NCBI GenBank assembly: GCA_946413485.1
Contig: CAMKKS010000003.1
Location: 1 to 47,721, forward strand
Source: an uncultured Rickettsiales bacterium
GTDB lineage: Bacteria > Pseudomonadota > Alphaproteobacteria > Rickettsiales > Deianiraeaceae
DNA: 47,721 nucleotides
Direction: 5' to 3'
Position numbers and translations under genes: made by a program. Position 1 is the first letter of the stretch. Every line of letters starts with the position of its first letter. The notes beneath the pieces are model-generated. The model ran no database searches, had not been told where the DNA came from, and worked only from the letters and a program-made list of their open reading frames with translations. Shown piece by piece: positions 41,613-47,721 of this stretch.

Positions 41613-43151
41613 ATGATTTCAAAGATAAATACAATTTGTTTTTCCGGTATTAATGTAATTAAAATAGATGTAGAAGTGCATTTCGCTAAAGGACAACCAG
41701 GTATAATAATAGTTGGTCTTGGCGATAAAGCAGTAAAAGAAAGTATTGATAGAATAAAAGCATCACTTGCTTCATTAGGAATAATATTACCTCCAAAAAG
41801 AATTACAATCAATTTAGCTCCTGCGGATATAATAAAAGAAGGTACTCATTTTGATTTACCAATTATGCTTGGTATATTGGTGAATATTGGTTTAATAAAT
41901 CAAAATGCAATTGAAAACTACATAGTTGTAGGTGAGTTAGGTTTAGACGGAAGTATTCGATCTATAAATGGTGTTTTACCAGCTGCACTTTATGCAAATG
42001 AACAAAAACTTGGTATTATCTGTCCGGAAGAAAATGGTAAAGAAGCTGCTTGGGGCGGAAAAGATATGGATATAATTGCAACAAAAACATTATCACAATT
42101 GATATCTTATTTTAAGGGAATGACAAAAATAGCAAGACCGCAGATATTTAAAGATGATTTTATAAAAAAAAATAACAAAGATATGTCTGATGTTAAGGGA
42201 CAAAGAACGGCAAAACAAGCAATGGAAATTGCAGCTGCTGGTGGACATAATATTTTATTAATTGGTGCACCAGGGACAGGAAAATCAATGCTTGCTTCAA
42301 GAATTGTTACAATTTTACCGCCTCTTTCATTACATGAAATGATTGATGTTAGTAGAATAAATTCTATTTCAGGTTTAATCAAAAATGGTGTTCTTACTTC
42401 AATAAGACCATTTAGAGCGCCTCATCATACGGCTTCTTTATATTCAATAATAGGTGGTGGTTCAAAAGTAAAACCAGGTGAAATAACATTAGCACATAAT
42501 GGTGTTTTGTTTCTTGATGAATTACCAGAATATCAAAGAGTCGCTCTCGAAGCACTTAGACAACCAATGGAAACTGGTGATATATCGATAACAAGAGTTA
42601 ATAATAAGGTTACATATCCTGCTAAATTTCAGCTAGTTGCCGCTATGAATCCATGTAAATGTGGTTTTTTTGGAAGTAAAAAACAGGCATGTATTTGCAC
42701 ACAAAAAAGTATTCAGCAATATCAAAGTAAAATTTCAGGTCCTTTGTTAGATAGAATAGATATACATGTCAAAATGGATGATGTTAATTATAAATTTAGT
42801 GAAATTGCAAATGAATTAGGAGACGAAGAATACAAAGAAGAAACAAGTCAAGCAATAAGAGATCGTGTTATTAAAGCAAGAGATATACAAGCTAAAAGAT
42901 ACATTGATGAAAATTTTAAAACAAACGCTGCTTGTACTGATGGAAAAGCTTTTCAAAAATATTGCATGCCAACAGATCAAGAATGTATTAAAACACTCGA
43001 TGAAATTGGAGAAAAACTAAAAATTTCTATGCGTGGAATTGGTAAAATTGTTCGCGTTGCGCGTACAATTGCCGATCTTGAGTCTTCTGAAAAAATAAAA
43101 AAAGAACACATACTTAAAGCAGCATTATTTAGGCAAAAAATTATAAACTAA
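41613..43151 (+). CDS. comM: YifB/ComM-family Mg chelatase-like AAA+ ATPase
   Basis: ComM is a hexameric helicase that promotes branch migration during recombination of incoming DNA. The 512-residue product has the N-terminal ChlI-like domain (GINVIKIDVEVHFAKGQPGIIIVGLGDKAVKES), Walker A GAPGTGKS (218-225), the Walker B region GVLFLDELPEY, and the C-terminal motif with NPCKCGFFGSKKQACIC and SGPLLDRIDIH. These are diagnostic for the family. Its last 4 bases overlap the stop of the convergent gene at 43148. Confidence 0.95.
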   Translation: MISKINTICFSGINVIKIDVEVHFAKGQPGIIIVGLGDKAVKESIDRIKASLASLGIILPPKRITINLAPADIIKEGTHFDLPIMLGILVNIGLINQNAIENYIVVGELGLDGSIRSINGVLPAALYANEQKLGIICPEENGKEAAWGGKDMDIIATKTLSQLISYFKGMTKIARPQIFKDDFIKKNNKDMSDVKGQRTAKQAMEIAAAGGHNILLIGAPGTGKSMLASRIVTILPPLSLHEMIDVSRINSISGLIKNGVLTSIRPFRAPHHTASLYSIIGGGSKVKPGEITLAHNGVLFLDELPEYQRVALEALRQPMETGDISITRVNNKVTYPAKFQLVAAMNPCKCGFFGSKKQACICTQKSIQQYQSKISGPLLDRIDIHVKMDDVNYKFSEIANELGDEEYKEETSQAIRDRVIKARDIQAKRYIDENFKTNAACTDGKAFQKYCMPTDQECIKTLDEIGEKLKISMRGIGKIVRVARTIADLESSEKIKKEHILKAALFRQKIIN

Positions 43152-43627
43152 ATTTTAGGTAAATTATTATTCTCTTTTGCTGCGTAATAGGTATTTTTAT
43201 CATATTGCACCTGTGATGTTAAATTTTTATCATTTTCATTATCAATTGTATTTGATATTTTTTCATCTTCTGATAGAGAGCTTAAATTGTTGTTGTTTTC
43301 TTTTTTTTGAGAAGTATACGTAAAACCTTTGGATCGATCAATAGCTGTTGAGTAAAATAAACAAAATGCAAACATAGCAAAACATACAGCCGTACCAATA
43401 AAAAATAGTTTATTAAATATAATACCAGGTGGCATAAAACCTAAAGAACCAATTAATAGTAAAATACCAAGTGCTTTTAATGACGATGAAGAAGAATTAT
43501 CTTGATAATCATTAGGGTAAAAATCATTACTAGTAGTTGTTTTTTGTTCGTTTTTTTTTATATCAAGTTTTTCGCCTTTTCCATTTTCAAAACCTTCAAT
43601 ATTATAGTTGTTTTGCGCATCATCCAT
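43148..43627 (-). CDS. Hypothetical protein with a two-helix hydrophobic hairpin
   Basis: This 159-residue protein has no recognised family. An acidic/polar N-terminus (about 1-48, ending in Ser repeats) is followed by two hydrophobic helices (about 50-66 and 73-93) split by a short Pro-Pro-Gly turn (MPPGIIFN), and then by a polar Asn/Glu/Lys tail. There is no signal peptide. The layout is like that of the gene at 32128, on a smaller scale. It lies 49 bases downstream of the minus-strand gene at 43677 and may be cotranscribed with it. Confidence 0.5.
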   Translation of the reverse strand: MDDAQNNYNIEGFENGKGEKLDIKKNEQKTTTSNDFYPNDYQDNSSSSSLKALGILLLIGSLGFMPPGIIFNKLFFIGTAVCFAMFAFCLFYSTAIDRSKGFTYTSQKKENNNNLSSLSEDEKISNTIDNENDKNLTSQVQYDKNTYYAAKENNNLPKI

Positions 43628-43676
43628 AATTACTTTTTACTATTATAATAAAAAAAACTTTTTTTTCAAAAATTGT

Positions 43677-44450
43677 TTATTGTTTGTCGATGTTTTTTTC
43701 TTGTTCGTTATATTGTTCATTTTTGTTGCTAAAATTATTTTTGCTAATATTATTTCCACTTTCTATATACATTTGTTGTGTATAATATTGTTTTTCATTT
43801 TGTTGTTTTTCATCAGTTTTATTTTTTGTTTTTTTTGTTATATTAAAATCAAAATTCATTTTTTTTTCGCTAAAATCATTTTGTTTTTCTTCTTTTTTAA
43901 AATCTCTTGGACCTTCATAATTTCCTTTTGAGAGCGAAACACCCATGCGATAAAGTTCATGATTATCTAGATTTAAATCTGTTTTTTCTAAATTAAAATA
44001 ATCATCAATTGAATTTTTTGATATATTATTTTTTTCGTATATTTTTCTTTGTCTTTCTTGATTAAGACGGAATAAATGTGCAATTTCAGCTTTTAAAACA
44101 ATAAGTGCTATTATAAGTTTTCTTAAAGAATAAGGGAGCCTGTTTAAATTTATTTTCCCTAATTCAAGATTGCTGTGTAAATCACGTTTAAAATCAATTA
44201 AAAGTCGTTTAAAATGTTTTATAATCATTCTTTGTTCTTCAAGCGTGCAGCCACTTCTTTCTAAAATAATTGCAAGTTGTTTTGAAATTTTTTTATTAAG
44301 CCCTATTGTTTTTAGCAATTTTATATTTCTTTTACGATTGATTTTTAGCTGTTTTTTTTTCTCCAATGCGATATCACGATATCTTTCACCGAGCCCCATT
44401 AACAAAGATTTTTCTTTTTCTTTAGAATTTTTATAATTTGTTTTGTTCAT
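43677..44450 (-). CDS. Hypothetical basic helical protein
   Basis: This 257-residue protein has no recognised domain. The N-terminal 135 residues are Lys/Arg-rich and predicted helical (a stretch with KKISKQLAIILERSGCTLEEQ is typical), with a moderately hydrophobic helix near 105-128 (LRKLIIALIVLKAEIAHLF). The C-terminal half is polar and disordered-looking, rich in Lys, Asn and Gln. No signal peptide. It could bind RNA or DNA given its charge, but that is inference. ATG 44450 is the first start. Confidence 0.5.
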   Translation of the reverse strand: MNKTNYKNSKEKEKSLLMGLGERYRDIALEKKKQLKINRKRNIKLLKTIGLNKKISKQLAIILERSGCTLEEQRMIIKHFKRLLIDFKRDLHSNLELGKINLNRLPYSLRKLIIALIVLKAEIAHLFRLNQERQRKIYEKNNISKNSIDDYFNLEKTDLNLDNHELYRMGVSLSKGNYEGPRDFKKEEKQNDFSEKKMNFDFNITKKTKNKTDEKQQNEKQYYTQQMYIESGNNISKNNFSNKNEQYNEQEKNIDKQ

Positions 44451-44496
44451 GATTATATTTATTATAGCAAAAAAATATTAAGAGTTAAAAAAAATT

Positions 44497-44509
44497 TACT
44501 TGACAAGTA
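44497..44509. promoter_or_regulatory. Palindrome TACTTGACAAGTA upstream of rpsO
   Basis: A 13-bp dyad symmetric around its central A contains a TTGACA (44500-44505). A matching -10 is weak (A/T-rich TTTAAATAATTC around 44515-44526), so promoter assignment is uncertain. The spacing to ATG 44536 would suit a leader of a few bases. It could be an operator overlapping the rpsO promoter. Confidence 0.4.
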
Positions 44510-44535
44510 TATTTTTTAAATAATTCGTTATTAGT

Positions 44536-44820
44536 ATGGTTACATCTGTTGAAGAATTTTTAAAAAATAAGCAAAAAATAATAAAGCAATTTGGTATAAA
44601 CGCTGTCGATACTGGTTCTTCAAGTGTACAGATTGCACTTTTAACTCAAAGAATTTTATATTTAACTTCACATACTAAAAAAAATCATAATGATAATGCT
44701 GCAAGATATGCGTTGTTAGTTCTAGTTGCAAAAAGAAATAAGTTTATGAAATATTTAAAGCGTACAAATAGTGCAGAATATGATAAAGTAACCTCAGCTC
44801 TTGGTTTGAGAAAAAAATAA
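44536..44820 (+). CDS. rpsO: 30S ribosomal protein S15
   Basis: S15 binds 16S rRNA and helps assemble the central domain of the small subunit. The 94-residue product is the normal length and has DTGSSSVQIALLTQRILYLTSHTKKNHNDN, and LVAKRNKFMKYLKRTN near the end. The usually conserved HSRRGLL stretch reads NAARYALL here, a local divergence. It is followed after 15 bases by rplM; rpsO is more often beside truB or pnp. No Shine-Dalgarno sequence precedes it. Confidence 0.95.
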   Translation: MVTSVEEFLKNKQKIIKQFGINAVDTGSSSVQIALLTQRILYLTSHTKKNHNDNAARYALLVLVAKRNKFMKYLKRTNSAEYDKVTSALGLRKK

Positions 44821-44835
44821 TTTTTTAGAAAAAGT

Positions 44836-45384
44836 ATGGTTAATAGTAAGAAAAATTTAAAAGAAACAAACAAAGTAACAAACAAAAAACTTGGTGTTGT
44901 TAAATGCAAAATTACAAAAAATAATACTTTATCAACTTCTCATAAAAATGTAAATAGAAAATGGATTTTAATTGATGCAACCGATGCCGTTTGTGGTAGA
45001 CTTGGTGCTTATATTGTACATCGTTTAAGTGGAAAACATTTACCATCTTATACACCAAATGTAAATGATGGCGATAATATAATTGTTGTTAATTGTGATA
45101 AAATAAAATTTTCAGGTCAAAAAGAAAGTAAAAAATTATATCGTGATCATAGTGAATATGTTGGTAATATAAGAGTAAGAACGGCAAGAGAAATACTAAA
45201 AGGAAAGAGGCCAACTGATTTATTAAGAATAACTGTTTCAAGAATGCTTGGACGCTGTAAAATGAATTATAAACTTGTATCTAAAAATTTATATTTATAT
45301 TCTGGTTCTGAGCATAATCAAACAGCTCAAAAACCAACTTTAATTGAGTTTAAAAAGTTAAATAGGAAAAATGTTATTGTGTAA
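44836..45384 (+). CDS. rplM: 50S ribosomal protein L13 with N-terminal extension
   Basis: L13 is an early assembly protein of the large subunit. The 182-residue product contains the standard L13 core from about residue 36 (VNRKWILIDATDAVCGRLGAYIVHRLSGK) with SGQKESKKLYRDHSEYVGN and the C-terminal LYLYSGSEHNQTAQKPTLIEF. The first 35 residues are a Lys/Asn/Thr-rich extension not found in most L13 proteins. A downstream ATG close to the core is not available, so the extension is likely translated. It is followed by rpsI after 5 bases, the classic rplM-rpsI order. Confidence 0.93.
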   Translation: MVNSKKNLKETNKVTNKKLGVVKCKITKNNTLSTSHKNVNRKWILIDATDAVCGRLGAYIVHRLSGKHLPSYTPNVNDGDNIIVVNCDKIKFSGQKESKKLYRDHSEYVGNIRVRTAREILKGKRPTDLLRITVSRMLGRCKMNYKLVSKNLYLYSGSEHNQTAQKPTLIEFKKLNRKNVIV

Positions 45385-45389
45385 GTTTT

Positions 45390-46070
45390 ATGGTTGCAAA
45401 AAAAAGTGAAAAAAAAGAAGAGAAGAAAAAAACTTTAAGTCCAAAAAAAGCAACTCCTAAAAAGGCTGTTGTCGCAAAAAAAGTCGCAATTAGTACTTTA
45501 AAAACAGAAGTAAAGAAGAATAAAGATAAAAAAGACAAGGTTGTTAAAAAAGAAAAAAAAATAGATAAAAAAGAAGAAGTTAAATCAGAAAAAAACGTTT
45601 CTGAACAAGTTAAAATAAAAACAGCTGCTATTTTTAAAAAAAAGACACAAAATGAAGGAAAAATTGGTGAAATAAAGAATAATGTTGCACGTGCAACTGG
45701 ACATAGAAAAAGAGCTATTGCAAAAGTTTTTTGTCAGAAAAAAAGCGGTGGTTTAGAGATTATTATTAATAATCTAGATTACAAGAAATTCTTTACAAGA
45801 TTAGTTCATCAAAGCGTAATTAATTCACCATTTAAGTTGCTTAAAATTGATACTGGTTATAGCGTTAAAGCTGACGTTTTTGGTGGTGGAAAAAGTGGTC
45901 AAGCAGATGCTTTTAAACTTGGGTTATCAAGATGTTTATCTTTATTTTCAGACGAAAATGCTAAAATTTTAAGAAAAAATAGCTTTTTAACACGTGACGC
46001 ACGTAAGGTTGAACCTAAAAAAGCTGGTCTTAAAAAAGCAAGAAAGAAAGAGCAGTTCTCAAAACGTTAA
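45390..46070 (+). CDS. rpsI: 30S ribosomal protein S9 with long lysine-rich N-terminal extension
   Basis: S9 sits in the small-subunit head, its C-terminal tail reaching the P-site tRNA. The standard S9 domain occupies about residues 98-226: ATGHRKRAIAKVFCQKKSGG, DVFGGGKSGQADAFKLGLSR and the C-terminal RDARKVEPKKAGLKKARKK. It ends in QFSKR, the typical ending. The first 95 residues are an Ala/Lys/Glu/Pro-rich, extremely basic extension of low complexity. The frame has no other ATG near the S9 core, so the extension should be translated. Confidence 0.93.
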   Translation: MVAKKSEKKEEKKKTLSPKKATPKKAVVAKKVAISTLKTEVKKNKDKKDKVVKKEKKIDKKEEVKSEKNVSEQVKIKTAAIFKKKTQNEGKIGEIKNNVARATGHRKRAIAKVFCQKKSGGLEIIINNLDYKKFFTRLVHQSVINSPFKLLKIDTGYSVKADVFGGGKSGQADAFKLGLSRCLSLFSDENAKILRKNSFLTRDARKVEPKKAGLKKARKKEQFSKR

Positions 46071-46080
46071 TAATAAAAAT

Positions 46081-46587
46081 ATGCCAATATTTACCGATTC
46101 CAGAGCGTTTTGCAATGAGATTGGTTGTGAGTTTTATGAACCAAAAATTATTTGTATTGATTATGGTACTAAAAAAATAGGTGTTGCACTTAGTGATGAT
46201 GAACGCAATATTGCATTCAAAAAAAATATTTTAATTGGCAATTGGCTAAATATAACACAAGCAGCTGAAATAATTGAAAGTGAGTGTAAAAAAAATAATT
46301 CAAATGTTTTAGTTATTGGTTATCCAAAAAAATTAGATGGTACTTTAAGTGAAAATTGCAAAAAAATTATTCAAATTGCTAATTTTATAGAAAAAAAATA
46401 TGAAAAAAAAGCTATACTTCTTTTTGATGAAAGATTTTCAACAAAAGCAACAAAATCAATTTTTAATACAAGATTAGCTGTAAGATGTGATAGAAAAAAA
46501 ATAAATAAAATAAATAACCATGATGACGATAGTGCGGCTTGTTTGATTTTAAATGATGTATTAAGAATAATTAATTCTATTGTATGA
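46081..46587 (+). CDS. ruvX: Holliday junction resolvase-like / 16S rRNA-processing nuclease YqgF
   Basis: RuvX/YqgF is an RNase H-fold nuclease linked to 16S rRNA 5'-end maturation or to recombination. From ATG 46081 the product has 168 residues. The catalytic pattern is complete: Asp27 in IDYGTKKIGVALSD, GYPKKLDGTLSENC, Glu117 in FDERFSTKAT, and Asp149/Asp150 in HDDDSAACLIL. The open frame reaches upstream to 45994 inside rpsI, but the start at 46081, 10 bases after the rpsI stop, is the natural one. Its 3' end overlaps the convergent Nudix gene by 11 bases. Confidence 0.92.
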   Translation: MPIFTDSRAFCNEIGCEFYEPKIICIDYGTKKIGVALSDDERNIAFKKNILIGNWLNITQAAEIIESECKKNNSNVLVIGYPKKLDGTLSENCKKIIQIANFIEKKYEKKAILLFDERFSTKATKSIFNTRLAVRCDRKKINKINNHDDDSAACLILNDVLRIINSIV

Positions 46588-47149
46588 TATAATCAAATTT
46601 ACTATAGACTAATTCAAGTTCATGAGGAAAACGAATATTTTTACGATTCTCTTTTTTTAAAAGTTCTTTTAATTCTTTTTTGTCTACATATTTAAATTCA
46701 GATATTTCTCCATCAGTTTTTTTTGTATCAGCAATAATTTTGCATTTATATAATCTAAAACCATTTTTAAATTCTGATATAAAGTCATCTATGTAAACAA
46801 TAAAACCAGTTTCTTCAAGAGTCTCACGAATTGCCGTCATTACAGCAGTTTCGTATTTTTTTTTCATTCCACCTGGAAGACCAAGCTTTTTGCTATAATT
46901 ATCACGTACCAATAGTATTTTTTTATTTTTTGGTATAACGCAACCAGCGTTAGCTGAACGTGAAGTCATGCATAATTTACAATTTTTATTTACATGAATG
47001 AAACGATCTATATTATTTTTATAATCACTATCTAATTTATATTGTTGTTTCTTGGTATTGCTTTTTGTTAGTTGGCCAAAAGCAACACAATCTATAATCA
47101 ACAAACAACACAAAAATTTTAAAGAAAAATAAATAATTTTTTTCATCAA
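46577..47149 (-). CDS. Nudix hydrolase with N-terminal signal peptide
   Basis: Nudix enzymes cleave nucleoside diphosphates linked to another moiety. The 190-residue product has a complete Nudix box at residues 94-116 (GMKKKYE, then RETLEETGF), with the catalytic Glu residues present. Before it lies a signal-peptide-like N-terminus (MMKKIIYFSLKFLCCLLIIDCVAFG, hydrophobic core about 5-24), and then a cysteine cluster (CKLC and Cys70). Nudix hydrolases are normally cytosolic, so export is unusual; no clear lipobox is seen. The start is ATG 47149, or 47146 one codon later. A TATAAT sits at 47164-47169 on this strand, close to the start. Confidence 0.8.
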   Translation of the reverse strand: MMKKIIYFSLKFLCCLLIIDCVAFGQLTKSNTKKQQYKLDSDYKNNIDRFIHVNKNCKLCMTSRSANAGCVIPKNKKILLVRDNYSKKLGLPGGMKKKYETAVMTAIRETLEETGFIVYIDDFISEFKNGFRLYKCKIIADTKKTDGEISEFKYVDKKELKELLKKENRKNIRFPHELELVYSKFDYIIQ

Positions 47150-47227
47150 GAAAAAAAAAGATAATTATATGTAAAAGTCAAGTTTATGAATTTTTGCAAT
47201 TTATAAAATTTTTAATAAAATTAAATT

Positions 47228-47721
47228 ATGAACAAATTCTTAACATTTATTGCAGATGTTTTGTTACGTTTTTACATGGAAATAATTGCTGGTTTTTGGG
47301 CTGTATTTATTATAATACCAATAGAATCATCTTTATATCAATTTTTTACAGGTAAACCAAATTATCGAATAACAACAGCATATTGGATATTTTTTAGTTT
47401 TTACACGGCCTTTTTTATTATTTCTGGAGCTTTAATACCAATAATAAAAATACGTCGTATTGAAAATACATTAAATTTTTTAATAAAAAAGAAGAAAATT
47501 AACTTTTTTCAAAAAATTAAAATTTTAAAAACTTTAAAAAATATTTCAAGTTATAAGCTAATCTTTTCTAAAGATGGATTATTAAATTTTACTTTAGAAA
47601 ATCTCTTTTCACTTAGTGTAATGTTCGCATGGTTTGGTATTGAAGGTATGATATCAAATATTATGTTAGGTGTGTCATTGACCGTTCCAATAATATTAAA
47701 TGCATTATTTTTAGCTCTTTT
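47228..47721 (+). CDS. Hypothetical membrane protein (partial)
   Basis: ATG 47228 opens a frame that runs to the window edge, 164 complete codons. The product begins MNKFLTFIADVLLRFYMEI. It has hydrophobic helices at about 15-35 and 54-77 and again at about 134-164, joined by a Lys-rich cytoplasmic stretch (about 80-118) with basic residues. I recognise no family. It is divergent from the Nudix gene with 78 bases between them. Base composition and codon use match the neighbours. Confidence 0.6.
   Translation, partial: MNKFLTFIADVLLRFYMEIIAGFWAVFIIIPIESSLYQFFTGKPNYRITTAYWIFFSFYTAFFIISGALIPIIKIRRIENTLNFLIKKKKINFFQKIKILKTLKNISSYKLIFSKDGLLNFTLENLFSLSVMFAWFGIEGMISNIMLGVSLTVPIILNALFLAL

Noticed and set aside
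43608-43931. Plus-strand frame rich in Phe and Ile
   Set aside because: It is antisense to a coding gene rich in Lys and Asn, which gives Phe/Ile-rich shadows; no start region or homologue.

Overview
The window is a strongly AT-rich, densely coded stretch of a bacterial chromosome with standard stop usage: TGA ends rplA, the AddA-like gene and ruvX, so genetic code 4 is not in use. The gene content points to a reduced, host-associated alphaproteobacterium, most likely in or near the Rickettsiales. The evidence is a giant VirB6-type type IV secretion protein with a lipoprotein signal, a Rickettsiales-style pdhC, Mrp antiporter subunits MnhB and MnhG, tatC, an AddA-like helicase without a nuclease domain, and core operons that are partly broken up. 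Family-level placement cannot be made from this window. There are no rRNA or tRNA genes, insertion sequences, phage genes or CRISPR arrays. No gap between genes exceeds 300 bases.

Layout: 1-1780 (minus) dnaN then secF, which runs off the left edge. 1894-3294 (plus) an RluC/D pseudouridine synthase and a small membrane protein. 3295-5198 (minus) a hypothetical gene, an M23 peptidase and a possible 27-codon membrane micro-ORF. 5339-15562 (plus) the rplK-rplA-rplJ-rplL-rpoB-rpoC operon behind a tandemly duplicated promoter-like repeat. 15554-19358 (minus) pdhC and the AddA-like helicase. 19469-20280 (plus) mnhB-mnhG. 20286-29556 (minus) tatC and a 2850-residue VirB6. 29663-31969 (plus) a 674-residue unknown protein with an EF-hand-like loop, then a DUF2061-like membrane protein. 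32128-33561 (minus) an Asn/Gln-rich protein with a hydrophobic hairpin. 33667-37546 (plus) an IscU-IscA fusion, lptB, an NrdG-like radical SAM gene, glyA and a hypothetical gene. 37743-43151 (plus) an orphan GltX anticodon-binding domain, atpA, a hypothetical membrane protein, a HIT protein, an alpha/beta hydrolase and comM. 43148-44450 (minus) two hypothetical genes. 44536-46587 (plus) rpsO-rplM-rpsI-ruvX. 46577-47149 (minus) a Nudix hydrolase with a signal peptide. From 47228 (plus) a membrane protein that runs off the right edge.

Most genes are housekeeping: transcription, ribosome, replication clamp, Sec and Tat export, lipopolysaccharide transport, Fe-S assembly, one-carbon metabolism and ATP synthase. 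The host-interaction part is the VirB6 giant and its divergent neighbour. Several small membrane proteins with paired hydrophobic segments may also belong there.

The points most worth a second look are the single-chain IscU-IscA scaffold/carrier, a 13-bp palindrome (TTATTGACAATAA) that recurs only between genes and contains a -35-like TTGACA, and the VirB6 giant with tandem DxDxDG-type loops beside an EF-hand-bearing neighbour. Also notable are the orphan GltX C-terminal domain, an RpoB rifampicin pocket with several altered contact positions, a Nudix hydrolase with a signal peptide, and the general lack of Shine-Dalgarno sequences.
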